Virus record (IMG/VR): IMGVR_UViG_3300030104_007656
Location: 1-56,714 of that record
DNA: 56,714 nucleotides
Source: a virus
Direction: 5' to 3' (one strand)
The notes beneath the pieces were generated by a model, which did not search any database, was not told the DNA's origin, and was given only the letters and a program-made list of their open reading frames with translations. The position numbers and the translations under genes were made by a program. Of this stretch, positions 1 to 10,700 are shown piece after piece. Position 1 is the first letter of the stretch; the number at the start of each line of letters is the position of its first letter.

Positions 1-3000
1 GGCCCCTGCATAGGAACACTTTGACGGTAAGGAAGAATACTATCTTCATGAAGATTAGTTAGTGATATACCAGTAAGTCCGGAACTGTTGAGTCCAGCAT
101 TATATCCTGATACGATGCTAGAACTTATCGCAGTAAACGGAGTAATCTGACTACCCTTGTAGAGGTTGCCGTCTTTGGTTGCTCGGAAAGCTACTTCTCT
201 TTTTTCGTTCGGAACATCTTCATCTGTACAATCCGGAAATGCTTCAAATCTGTCAAAAGTTAAATCACGGAATCTTCGCTTCTTGTTGAGGTACTGATTA
301 ATGCCGCCATAATAAGGAGGTATCAACTTGGCGGAAATACAGACAACAGAGTTTGCACCCCTTTGAGTGGCTTTCTGATCTGTGGCAACAGTGTGAGGAG
401 GTCCAATTTCTCTGGACCAGGCATTTAGGACAGCTTTTCTGGTTGCCAATATACCATCAGAATCAGCGACAAGCGGTGGGACGTTTCTCTCGGCTCTTGT
501 CTGCCACCAAACACAGTTTTCATTTTGATTGCCGCTTACTGGATGATGGTTTTTTGCCCAGCCTGGAATATCCAGACATATTGTACCTCTTGGTGCTCCG
601 AGAAGTCCGCCAGGTCCGCCAGGCTTACGATCTCTAAGTATTGAGATCTTATGTTGAATTTTCGGACGCTCAAGAACATGGTTCTCAACAATTTTACGAA
701 CATCAGATGCGTGACGAGCAGATTCAGGGAAAAACTCTTCAATCACCTGACTCATTGAAGTGTCTAACCATTTATAATAATCAATGTATTTTTCTAAGTC
801 GGGAATATCGTTTCTTACTTTGCGGAAGAAAATCTCTCTAACTTTTTCCATTCGCTTGTAATTTAAGCGATACTTGTTTACTGGCTCACCAATAAGGTTA
901 TTAAAATCTTCAATACTAGCAAACAATTCAAGCATCCTATTAGAGATGCTCCGATACATGGACCTTTCTACAGCAAAGTAGAATGTTTCTGGGCGAGTGT
1001 AAATCCCAAAAGTTTGCTCGTCAGAATTGAGAGCTTGAACCATCTCTTCGCCGCCAACATATTCAGGAACCTGAAGTTTGCTGGTATGAATATAAGCTTT
1101 TCGGACTGGTGTTGAACTAGCAGCAAAGAAATCACCACGTCCAGAATGTTGTCGTAAGTTGATATTACTAAACATTGCTTTCTGGTATTGGCTTGGGTAA
1201 TCCGCAGCAACGGAACCAGAAGAGAAATCCTGAACAACAAAACGACCTGAAGCATCACTTCCTGTAATATTTCCGAAATCCCAGTTTAAGGCTAGCGTTT
1301 GAATGCGAGGTATGTAGACATTTGGATTCTGAGCCTGGAAAGAATAAGCATTCCTATATGGACGGAGGCGTCCGTGGGTATCTGCCTCTTTAGCCTGAAG
1401 ATCTAAGGTTCCGGATGGAAAGTAGTCTGTCCAGAATCTTACACTAGAAGCGCGAACATCTGTCTTGTCTAATAAGCTGCCTGTAAAGTTTGTTCTATGA
1501 GCACCAATATAAATTCTCTTGTTTGACTCTATGATTGGAGCAGCATCATTATAAGTCATAGATGTACTGGCTAGGAAGCTATTTCTTTTAACTCCTGTAT
1601 CATAATTTACGCCATAAAGTTCTAAAGTATATCCATCTGTTGATACTGATGCGCCGTTGATAGCATCTGTAAAAGGATATTTTGTTGGGCGCAAAGATAA
1701 AGTAAAGTTCCACTTTTGATTATCATATACGTCATTGAATATAGAGCTTGATAAAAGCGTCGTGCCGGCACGATTCTTAACAACAAAATAAGCATCTCTA
1801 ACCCGATAATCAGGAGAATAAACTTTAGGATATTCCCCTGGAGATCTGATTGCATATATTTGAAGACCATGGTCATTGCCCGCGGTCTGCCACGTCATAT
1901 CTGTAGAAGTTTGATCCGAATCAAAAGGGGTATGGAAACCCATTATAGAAGATGTTACAACCCTCGGCATTATGTAAGGCAGTAATTCTGGATTGTCTTT
2001 ATCTGGGAAAACTATTTCACTTTGTAAAGAGAAAGCAAACTCTTCAAGATTTACTGATCCTGTTACAAATCCTTTTGAATTAGTATTAGTAGAATCTGGA
2101 TACTGATAAACACTTGCATTTACATCTGCCTGGTTTAATAGTCCTGTAAAATCTGCAAACTTCTTGGTACTTGTTGTGGAAATATAATTGCTCTTGACTT
2201 CAAAGTCTGAATTATCAGGATATGTGTTAAGAGCTATTATTTCCTCGTCAACACCCAAGCAGCGAATAAAATTCCGAATTGATTTTTCTGTACCCTTGGA
2301 TTTCAAAATGAAACTAAGGTTATTATAAATGTTCTTATAAATTGAATTCTTAACTTCTACGAGTCTCTGTTCAAAATTTATTTGCTCATCTCTTTGTAGG
2401 AACTGCTGTAATGTGCCGGCATTCTGGAAGAACTCGGGCATCTCTAGTCCCATGGATTCAACTAGGCGGTCATTGTAAGGATATTCGTTAATAGATCCTG
2501 TAGCACTGCCGCTAATATATCTTACATGGCGAAGCTGCCTGAGAGCCGTCAGTTGATTATAAAGAGTATCAAAATAGCTGGAGAGTATTTGTGTAACATT
2601 TACAATCTCATTTTCGCCGTTTTCTTCTTCTTCAATTATCCAATTAGGAAGATGGTTCAATAAGCGAGCATTGTTATTATAATCATAATTGCTACCAGTC
2701 AAAATATAACCGGCTTTTGTACTCACATAAAGAGGGTTAGAAGTTCTGACAATTGGGTCGCCGACCTCTTTTACCGACTCTAAATTCAAGGAATCAATTG
2801 CTGAAGCTGTGTTTCTACTATAAGTTGGGCTGTATCCTGTAAACGCACCGTTAGACAAGCGTCCAGAATAATCTAAACACACACTATCAATACTAGAAGT
2901 CTGAGTAATACCTTCGTTAAACTTTAGATAAACACCCAAACCAACGTTCGCGTCATATTTGTCTGTGCCACCGCCGACGTTATCAAACCAGTATCTTCCA

Positions 3001-4013
3001 ATTTGTTCATCATTGCGATTAGTTTTCCAGAACCTAAACTCATCAACAGAAGCTGACAGCTTACCATAACCCTGGACTGCCCCTGGAAGACCTGAAATAT
3101 CTGTTCTAAGAGCACCGATATTACCAATCATTGATCCAGTGACTAGTCCAATTGTTGCAGCTACAGCCGGCGGAATAGCTGTTTGAACACAGGCACCATT
3201 CACGAAGAAATCAATTGTAGGGCTGGACCCAGAAGTATTAAATACAAATGAGAAGTTTCGGAAAACTCCGTCTGAAATATTTATGCCGCCGGTTGTAGGG
3301 ACTGAAACTCCATCAAATCCATGAGAGCCCGACTTCATTGTTACATAAAATCTGTCCTCTGTGCCGCTTCTTAATTCAATCCTTAATCTGCCGTACTGAT
3401 CAGATGTGGTGGATGCGCCATTCCAAAGGTCAAAAATAACTTGACGTTCTGATGATGTTGAGGCATCAATTTCTGAGTTCTTCTTTAAAAAGAATTCAAC
3501 CGAGCTACCGCTTGGTCCGCCGAATTCTAGATTAGAGGTTCTATTTTTAGATTCTTTATAGATGGATCCTGAATGGGGTCCGCCTTTGATTTGAATATAT
3601 TCTGCCGAGGAAGAAAAATATCCAGAAGCATGTGAACTTATAGCTCCATAATTTGCACCGATAGTAACATATCCTGTAGATGTTGGATATACATCTTCAA
3701 GGATATACTTTTCTAAAGGGTTTATCTTATTATAAAAGCCGACTCTTTCTAAAATTGATCCATCATATGGATAATAGTTGGCAATATAATTGAAAGCGTT
3801 ATTATAATATTGTTCAGCCGAGCCGAACTTGACAAAGCTTTCTGGATTTGAATAATCAATAGGGGGAAGAAAATATTTCTGTTTTTGCACAGAAGCAGAC
3901 AGATGAGCTTCAGACTCTATTCCATCACCTAGGGTATCAGGCGCACTAAGTTTTAGGAATTTTCCGACAGTAACAAGTTGTTGGTTATTGTCAAATAGTT
4001 TTTTTACACTCAT
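1..4013 (-). CDS. Giant virion protein with LamG-like domain, C-terminus beyond window
   Basis: The frame is open from an ATG at 4013 for at least 1337 codons to the left edge with no stop, so the gene is truncated here by the window. The protein starts MSVKKLFDNNQQLVTVG. Residues about 155-345 look like a laminin-G/concanavalin-type beta-sandwich (LamG_3 family): GSSVEFFLKKNSEID, RQVIFDLWNG, FSFVFNTSG, DFFVNG and a closing DEFRFWKTNR strand. The rest is Tyr/Asn/Ser-rich and typical of a virion surface protein. The ATG overlaps the stop of the upstream gene as ATGA, so translation is probably coupled. It sits last in the baseplate block after gp6- and gp25-like genes, which suggests a tail-periphery or receptor-contacting part. 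The virion location is inferred from context. Confidence 0.85.
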   Translation of the reverse strand, partial: MSVKKLFDNNQQLVTVGKFLKLSAPDTLGDGIESEAHLSASVQKQKYFLPPIDYSNPESFVKFGSAEQYYNNAFNYIANYYPYDGSILERVGFYNKINPLEKYILEDVYPTSTGYVTIGANYGAISSHASGYFSSSAEYIQIKGGPHSGSIYKESKNRTSNLEFGGPSGSSVEFFLKKNSEIDASTSSERQVIFDLWNGASTTSDQYGRLRIELRSGTEDRFYVTMKSGSHGFDGVSVPTTGGINISDGVFRNFSFVFNTSGSSPTIDFFVNGACVQTAIPPAVAATIGLVTGSMIGNIGALRTDISGLPGAVQGYGKLSASVDEFRFWKTNRNDEQIGRYWFDNVGGGTDKYDANVGLGVYLKFNEGITQTSSIDSVCLDYSGRLSNGAFTGYSPTYSRNTASAIDSLNLESVKEVGDPIVRTSNPLYVSTKAGYILTGSNYDYNNNARLLNHLPNWIIEEEENGENEIVNVTQILSSYFDTLYNQLTALRQLRHVRYISGSATGSINEYPYNDRLVESMGLEMPEFFQNAGTLQQFLQRDEQINFEQRLVEVKNSIYKNIYNNLSFILKSKGTEKSIRNFIRCLGVDEEIIALNTYPDNSDFEVKSNYISTTSTKKFADFTGLLNQADVNASVYQYPDSTNTNSKGFVTGSVNLEEFAFSLQSEIVFPDKDNPELLPYIMPRVVTSSIMGFHTPFDSDQTSTDMTWQTAGNDHGLQIYAIRSPGEYPKVYSPDYRVRDAYFVVKNRAGTTLLSSSIFNDVYDNQKWNFTLSLRPTKYPFTDAINGASVSTDGYTLELYGVNYDTGVKRNSFLASTSMTYNDAAPIIESNKRIYIGAHRTNFTGSLLDKTDVRASSVRFWTDYFPSGTLDLQAKEADTHGRLRPYRNAYSFQAQNPNVYIPRIQTLALNWDFGNITGSDASGRFVVQDFSSGSVAADYPSQYQKAMFSNINLRQHSGRGDFFAASSTPVRKAYIHTSKLQVPEYVGGEEMVQALNSDEQTFGIYTRPETFYFAVERSMYRSISNRMLELFASIEDFNNLIGEPVNKYRLNYKRMEKVREIFFRKVRNDIPDLEKYIDYYKWLDTSMSQVIEEFFPESARHASDVRKIVENHVLERPKIQHKISILRDRKPGGPGGLLGAPRGTICLDIPGWAKNHHPVSGNQNENCVWWQTRAERNVPPLVADSDGILATRKAVLNAWSREIGPPHTVATDQKATQRGANSVVCISAKLIPPYYGGINQYLNKKRRFRDLTFDRFEAFPDCTDEDVPNEKREVAFRATKDGNLYKGSQITPFTAISSSIVSGYNAGLNSSGLTGISLTNLHEDSILPYRQSVPMQG

Positions 4014-5527
4014 TTATCTTCTTCTTTAATTTTGAATTTGAACACCTCTGGTTGTTCAACATACTCACCCTGTAAATAGTAAGCAAATGTAATTCCATAT
4101 GCATATCCTGGCTCAAGGTAGGAAGTATCTAATTCAAAATAATTACCGCTCACGTCGTATGAGAGACGACTGAAGTAGTTGTTAGCACTTCCTGTGCCAA
4201 ATGGGATGACCTCCAAATCATCAACAACTCTATGAATACGGTAATAAGAATCTTCTATAACATCTGGGAGTGTTTCCGCTGTTGCTACTGTGTAAATGTT
4301 GGGGTTCCAATTTTTCTTTCTGGAGAAAACCCGAAGGTTCGGGGTTTGACCTTGTGTATAAGAATCTTCTAAATTTGTTATAGAAGTAATATATTCTTCA
4401 CGATATAAGCCATCAATAGTTCCAAATGTTTTAGGCTCGTAAGATGCTGTGTAGAAGTTTACTCTGGAGACGCCAGAACCTGTGTGCCAAACATCAAACA
4501 CTGTATCAAGAGAACTCGTACTTGCGAATGAAGCTGTATAAACACCTGTTATCGTTGCTCCATTTTCTCTTAAGACACCAGCAGCAATACTTGTTGCAGC
4601 AGTGCCGCCCGGCTTAACAAGACTAAGTGCAGTTCCAGTAGGTTCTGAACTTCCTGAATATAGGTCCACTGTCAAGGTTTGGTTAGATAACCCTGGGAGG
4701 TCCTGAAGTTGTCCTCTCACTATATTGTAGAGATATAATGTGTTTAGGTTGTTTGCTGCGCTCGCGACACTACTACTAACAAAAAAGGTGCCACGGTTGT
4801 CTTTTCTTGTAGAATCCCAACGTGCTTCAAGAGTTGGTCGGTAATGAAAATATTCACTAGTCCTAGAGAAGAACTTCTTGGTGTACATTGTTTCCGAACC
4901 AGACACTACTGCATCTGGGAATTTTACAAGAAACCCATAATTTGCCTCTCCACCTACAGCATCCAACCACTTATAAACTTGATCAGAAACATCAAGAGAT
5001 AGGTTCTCTAACCCTGTTTGAAAAGAAAATGTTTTCTTGGTCGCAGCGGGTGCTAAAAATGTTCCACCTGCCTGTGTCCATGTTGAACCGGCGGCAGAAG
5101 ATAACCAACTAGAAGCCCCAAGGTCAGAATAGTTTTCCATATCCAAACCGTAACCTTCGTTCCAAGTTTCGGACAACATATAAACATCCAAAGAAAAATC
5201 TCTAGGTGCTGTGTTGCCATGAGGAGCATTATAAAGGTTTAGATAAAATTTGATACTTCCCGTATCTGCTGGCAAGATACCACTTGCCATATCTGATGTT
5301 ATTGTGGCTATTGGGAACTGGATGATGAAACGGCTCTGTTCTGCGTTTGTTGCGTTGCCGGCAGATGGAGTTGTTGTAACAGAAGCAGACGTCTGTCCAT
5401 GGACGACAAATGCCTCAAGAATATCAGCAGCGCCCATATTTGACTCTTGAGCACGGTTTATCAAATTGCTCTTAAATGCGTTTGTTAATGTATTGTCTTT
5501 GTCGGCGTAATATTTTTTGATAGCCAT
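4010..5527 (-). CDS. Tail/baseplate-associated protein, DNRLRE-like beta domain
   Basis: 505 aa, starting MAIKKYYADKDNTLTNAF. Residues about 40-240 have the pattern of DNRLRE-type beta-sandwich domains found on surface and tail proteins: a FIIQFPI strand, KFYLNLYNAP, SLDVYMLSETWNEGYG, DVSDQVYKWLDA and YGFLVKFPDAVV. The second half is Thr/Ser-rich beta sequence ending in a short lysine/glutamate tail. It lies one base after the gp6-like gene's end and overlaps the LamG-like gene by 4 bases, so it is part of the baseplate operon. No enzymatic motif is visible. A structural role at the baseplate rim or as an adaptor for fibres is inferred from position. Confidence 0.7.
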   Translation of the reverse strand: MAIKKYYADKDNTLTNAFKSNLINRAQESNMGAADILEAFVVHGQTSASVTTTPSAGNATNAEQSRFIIQFPIATITSDMASGILPADTGSIKFYLNLYNAPHGNTAPRDFSLDVYMLSETWNEGYGLDMENYSDLGASSWLSSAAGSTWTQAGGTFLAPAATKKTFSFQTGLENLSLDVSDQVYKWLDAVGGEANYGFLVKFPDAVVSGSETMYTKKFFSRTSEYFHYRPTLEARWDSTRKDNRGTFFVSSSVASAANNLNTLYLYNIVRGQLQDLPGLSNQTLTVDLYSGSSEPTGTALSLVKPGGTAATSIAAGVLRENGATITGVYTASFASTSSLDTVFDVWHTGSGVSRVNFYTASYEPKTFGTIDGLYREEYITSITNLEDSYTQGQTPNLRVFSRKKNWNPNIYTVATAETLPDVIEDSYYRIHRVVDDLEVIPFGTGSANNYFSRLSYDVSGNYFELDTSYLEPGYAYGITFAYYLQGEYVEQPEVFKFKIKEEDK

Positions 5528-5528
5528 C

Positions 5529-7322
5529 TTAGATCACTGCTCCTATGATATCTGTATCTGGTAACAACACTTCAGCAGCAGCGTCTTCAGGTAGTACCAA
5601 GAATCTTCCATCATCAGAAAGATTGGAATCAATATCAAATCTATAATTACTATAAACTCCACCAACATTATTAACAAGCTCTACTTCGGTTGTATCCACA
5701 ACGCCAGGGACCTCATTCAATAATTTGTAAATTTGAGAAATATAAATAGCCTCTCCGATATTGAATTTGATATTGATATATTCGTCTTTTAATTTCTGTA
5801 TACATGCATCAAGCAATTCATAGCGGTTGATATCTAGTGCCGGCAAAACCTTGAACTTGATACCGATATTGATTACTTTACCATTTAATACATCTATAGT
5901 ATCGTTGATCATTCTGTATTTGTTTAGCCAAACTCTTGTATTTTCTTTAAGATTCATGTTTGGTTCAATTAAATCGCCATTAGAATTTTCAGATAGAAGA
6001 TAAACATTGAGGTTTCGCTTTAGAGAATCTACATCACGAACAACATTAGCACGCTTGACTTTGCCAAACTTTGAAGGCATACGATAAATAAGGTTGATAT
6101 AATCTACACGAGTAACGGCGCGGTTCTGGGATGCAAAAGTTCCGAAAGCTCTTTCTCTTATTTCTTCTGCTGTCAGAATGCTGGTATCTCCCAATATTGG
6201 ATTCTCGTTCTCTACTTCCAAAGATGTCATGACTCCATTTACCAAGTTTAGATCTAACGAGCCCTGGTTCTTAAAGGAGAAAAGAGGCGAAATTACTTCA
6301 TTCAGTCCGTTGACAGCAATATTGATTTGATCTGATGTGTTGGCAGCATATTCAATCGTCAGTGTTGTATTAGTTGGGACAACACCAAATTTATCTGTTT
6401 GGATTAGATTTGTGGGATCAAAAGTCTGGTCTGTTACATGTGTGCGACCATTCACATCTAAAACAACGTCTGCTGGGTCTGCAACGACATCTGTTGTGAT
6501 GTTGTCCTGAGATCCATAACCAAATTGAATATAAGTGTCTCCGTCTGCTTCAAATTCAGTTACAAACCTGCGAGGCACTGGCTTGAGCTTCATGATATAA
6601 GGCACTACTTCACGATCGGCAGATGTATTTTGAAATTCTTTTATAATAACATCTTGTGTGAGGAAATCAACTTCGTAATATTCATTGCCTTGACTATCTT
6701 TTACGGAAATAACTTCACTGATATTTCCTTGTTCTATGTTGATTCTTAGAAATCTTTCATAGTCAGTTACGGTTGTCACTTGTTCATATACTTGTCCAGA
6801 TACAACCTGTCCAAAAGCCTTGATAGCAAAAAACGTTGGATTACCCGTGGAATCATCAACACGAGCAACCGTGACCTCATTATTAGGATTAGTGAAATCC
6901 ACAGGCTCTATCAGAGTAAATGCAGACCCATTCTTTGATGAAATAAGGCTGCCTCTTTGTAATATTGGAAAATAATCTAAGTCAGGTCCACGAGAATTTG
7001 GATCAGCAGGAACAATAATATAAAAAGATGCGAGTCCTGTAGATTTAGCCGCGCCAGGGGTTTTATACCCCAGTGTATTTGAAAGCCTGTTGACATTCTC
7101 GTAAGTTATAGCACTGTCTAGAAAACTTTCATTTGCTTGGAAGTCTGCGTAAAAAGATAACTGGTCGCCAACATAAGCAACCATATCCATCATCAAAGAG
7201 CCAAAAGAAGCTTCAGTAAAATCTTTAAAAGTTGTAGGATAATACCTTTCGGCATAGTTCACCAAATCTTGTTTGATGGAATCAAAATCTCTACTAGTAT
7301 AGTTTATCGGTCTTTTTGCCAT
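5529..7322 (-). CDS. gp6: Baseplate wedge subunit, T4 gp6-like
   Basis: 597 aa, beginning MAKRPINYTSRDFDSIKQDL, the typical opening of T4 gp6-family baseplate wedge proteins, followed by TEASFGSLMMDMVAYVGDQL and a run equivalent to NRLSNTLGYKTPGA. In T4, gp6 dimers form the continuous ring of the baseplate that links the wedges and changes shape on contraction. The length is close to T4 gp6 (about 660 aa). The C-terminal half contains the RERAFGTFASQNRAVT region seen in J-like/gp6 proteins. It is placed directly downstream of gp25, as expected for a baseplate module. Family assignment is from sequence pattern; the structural role is established for the family. Confidence 0.92.
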   Translation of the reverse strand: MAKRPINYTSRDFDSIKQDLVNYAERYYPTTFKDFTEASFGSLMMDMVAYVGDQLSFYADFQANESFLDSAITYENVNRLSNTLGYKTPGAAKSTGLASFYIIVPADPNSRGPDLDYFPILQRGSLISSKNGSAFTLIEPVDFTNPNNEVTVARVDDSTGNPTFFAIKAFGQVVSGQVYEQVTTVTDYERFLRINIEQGNISEVISVKDSQGNEYYEVDFLTQDVIIKEFQNTSADREVVPYIMKLKPVPRRFVTEFEADGDTYIQFGYGSQDNITTDVVADPADVVLDVNGRTHVTDQTFDPTNLIQTDKFGVVPTNTTLTIEYAANTSDQINIAVNGLNEVISPLFSFKNQGSLDLNLVNGVMTSLEVENENPILGDTSILTAEEIRERAFGTFASQNRAVTRVDYINLIYRMPSKFGKVKRANVVRDVDSLKRNLNVYLLSENSNGDLIEPNMNLKENTRVWLNKYRMINDTIDVLNGKVINIGIKFKVLPALDINRYELLDACIQKLKDEYINIKFNIGEAIYISQIYKLLNEVPGVVDTTEVELVNNVGGVYSNYRFDIDSNLSDDGRFLVLPEDAAAEVLLPDTDIIGAVI

Positions 7323-7345
7323 AATATTTGTACTCGCCTCGTCTT

Positions 7346-7750
7346 TTAACTAGTCATTGTTGATGTTATTATTAATTGATCTTCCTCATCATATGGTAAG
7401 ATATTATATGTGATAATGACCCTAACCTCATTAAAGTCCATAGTGGGGTCCTCATCTGAGGTTGTAAAGTTGACTGAAACTAAATTTACCGCTGGTGCAT
7501 ACATGTCTGTTTGTTCTGCCACCCTGGTGGCTATCTCCTGAAATGTGGACGGACCAACGTTTTCAAATAGAAGATTATAAATACCCACACCAAAATTAGG
7601 AATCATGACTCTCTCGCCGGGTGATGTTAGGACAATGTTTTTGAAGTTCTGCTTAACAACCTCTTTGAGAGTCTTATTTAGACGATATGGTCCATCAGTC
7701 TTGTCATAGACTAGAGGGATTTTTGGTGATATTCCTTGTCTTTTTGTCAT
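7346..7750 (-). CDS. gp25: Baseplate wedge/sheath initiator, gp25 (GPW) family
   Basis: 134 aa, the size of T4 gp25 (132 aa). It shows the family hallmarks: a TLKEVVKQNFKNIVLTSPGER stretch with the SPGER variant of the conserved EPR/PGER core, then MIPNFGVGIYNLLFE. Proteins of this family (GPW/gp25, lysozyme-like fold without activity) sit at the baseplate and start sheath polymerisation in myophages, R-pyocins and type VI secretion. It overlaps the end of the 1840-aa gene by 4 bases and precedes gp6, which is the usual pairing. Its presence is the clearest evidence that the phage has a contractile tail. Confidence 0.93.
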   Translation of the reverse strand: MTKRQGISPKIPLVYDKTDGPYRLNKTLKEVVKQNFKNIVLTSPGERVMIPNFGVGIYNLLFENVGPSTFQEIATRVAEQTDMYAPAVNLVSVNFTTSDEDPTMDFNEVRVIITYNILPYDEEDQLIITSTMTS

Positions 7751-10700
7751 GATATAAGTAGGGCTTCTAATCTTCTTTTTTCGTCGGGAGCTTGCTGTCG
7801 GCGTTTGTACAGATTATAATTGTTTCCTTCAGCCTTGGGGTTTAAAGTAGCAAAATTGGCTAAATCCTCAAACACCTCTTCAAAACTAGGGGAAAGACTT
7901 CCGTTTCGCAGACCGTTTACAAATTGCAATGCCACATAATATTTATAATCTTCTTCGCCTATAACTGGTGTATAGTCTTGACTAAACATCCCCATTATAG
8001 TTGCAGCCACGTTTCTCAGTGTCAACTCCGCCTGGGGAGGGTTTTGTTGGTATTTCCAATACACGTTTTGCGCCGCAAAAGTGACGGTTTCAAATACTTC
8101 TCGCGGCGTATCTATACCACCCCAGCGAGCAAAAAATTCTGGCCATGTTCTTCGAAGTACAGAAGACCATTCATTATATATTGTTGCCTCCAATACCTCA
8201 ATACGATCAAGAACATCTTGATTTGTATAATACATCACCTCTATTCCTTCCCATGTAACAACTGGTACTGGATATCTTTGTATCTCGTCTTGGTATTTTG
8301 TAACAACTTGTTCTGTTAGATTACTCAATAACGAATCATCAGCCGCTGAAATTTCTATCTGAGTTCTTACACGACCGGACTTGAATCTCTTAGTAAGGTC
8401 CACGACTCTATCATAGGATATCAAATATAATCCAATAAACGGCGCTAGAGGTAAATAATAGGTTCCATATTCATAACCTTTCTGTGTTAGTCGGTAAGTA
8501 TCGGTATCGCCGATTTTCTCAGTCAGAGTTTCGGATATGAAGGTTATTGCTGCGGTGGCTTGATCTACTGTTAGATCAAAACTCTCCGGTTCGGCTTCAA
8601 GTCCTAGTTGTAATTCTTTATAAAAAGCCAATAAAACTCTTTCATAACGGTTGAGTGTTACCCGCGCCTCGGGGTCGGCAAAGATTGATTTATTGATCCC
8701 TGAAGAGTTGGTTGCTCCGTCGTTGGCTATAATATTCAACATACTATCATAAGTTTTCCCTATGAGTTCTTTTATAAAATCTTTTGGTGTTTGAATATCA
8801 CTAAAATGTAAATTATTTTCTGGGACGTCTCCGAAAACTTTTTGCAGTACCAACGCTTTATCATACATTAGGTAAGTCAAACTTTTATTTTCAAGTTCTT
8901 CAAGGATTTTACGATACAGATAATCGTCAATCATTTTCCTTGTAGCAAGACTATTCCAATGAGGATATACTCTGGTCAAAGGAACAACATTCATAAAAAA
9001 GTATTGTAGTCTTGATTGAATACACATAACAATAGACTGAGCTATCATAACTTCTTCGTTTGTTACGCACACATCGTCATTGACTATAAAAGGGGGTTTA
9101 TTTGTAGCTCTGATATAGGCTAATAATCCGGATCTTTTATCCGACCTAATATATTGATCATTTATTTGTTCGTCAATAAATTCGGTATAATTACCAATAG
9201 ACATGCTGTCTCTATTCCCGCCGAGTTTGGAGTCGGTTTCGGTAAAGGCCGTTACCGGCGTGTCCTGATTTGGACTGGTATCAGTTTCAACAACCCCAGA
9301 TGGAACTATCATGTCGTCAGCAAGGCGGTTGCCAACACTGCCGTAAACGAGCCGCCAACTAATAACCCCATGCATGACATTATTGACTAAGTGGTTCACT
9401 AATTTGTTCGCTCTTGGCGGCATAAGTGGCGTCTCTTCACTTTCTGCAAATTCTCCTTCTACTAAGGGTCCTCCTGTAAATTCTCCTCCGACCTGTCTGC
9501 TTCTAATTCCAGAAAAAAGTCTGTGATAGTCAATGTTGCCAACTCCTTCTTCTGTGTCTCCCGGTTGGGGTCTATACTCTGATAATATTTTCCATCTTCT
9601 TTCAAAAGGATTTTCGCCGGGGGCTGGAGATTCTTTTTTCTTCTTTATATTTGTAAGGACGCGAATCCCGCCGTCGGAAGGGTTAGATGAAACCATGAAA
9701 CAATACGGAAATCCGCCACCGTATAGGTATTGATCAGGTGGAACGACTTCATTTTGCTCATCAAAATATTGCATCAATTTTTTATGCAGCTTCTCATAAA
9801 GAACTGGCAAATCACCATTTCCTTCCTCTTGAGTAATTTCAACAAGATCATTACGAAGCGGCGTCGGTGCGGTTCTCACAGAATAAGAAGCTTCTTGATC
9901 ATCAATATCAGAAAAAACGTCCCAATAACTAAACCAAGGATCCTTTAGTTTTTCAGGTGCAGGATAGGGTAAGTTAACTCGTGATCTTTTGTGTCCGACG
10001 CGCCATGCCGGGGCTGGGGCACGGTAAGAGAAAAAACCATCTTTCATGGCGCGAGCTTGAGCTACCATGATGCGTTGAGAAATCAATTTACGAACAGAAT
10101 AGAAAAGATCCTGACCAATGGCTGTTGTATATAAATTAAATGTAGGATCTTCTGCGTCTTTTGGTGGTTCGCTAAATAACTTATCCCATAAATCAGCGAT
10201 TGTTTGCCACAATGCCTCCGAGAACTCTGCGATTGTTTGAAGGATTTCATTATACCCCTCCATTATAGGGAGGCTGTTTATTAGTTCTAGGATTTTTATT
10301 TCTATATTTTCCAATCCGCGGAGCCAATCACACATGGTATTTATTTTTGCTATTTTATCCTGTGCCAAACTAATGTATTGGGATTCTAATTGTTCTTTGC
10401 TGATATCAAGTCCCAAAGTGTCTAAACTTGTTTCACGACCGGCACAATATGCCTCTAATGGTGAGAATGTAAATTTAGCTAATTCCTCAGCATTTTCATC
10501 ACGCATCTTATCCCCAAGTTTTATAAAGAAGTCTTGGATTTTTTCAACTGAGAATTTTATGTCTCCATATACTGTTGGGTCAATTGTCCTTGTTTCATTC
10601 GCTTCATCTTCAGGGTCTGTGTTTGGATCTGCGGGAAAAGTGATTACTCCATCCTGTACGGTCTCTAATATCAATTCATAAAGAGTATTGTCTCCGTCAC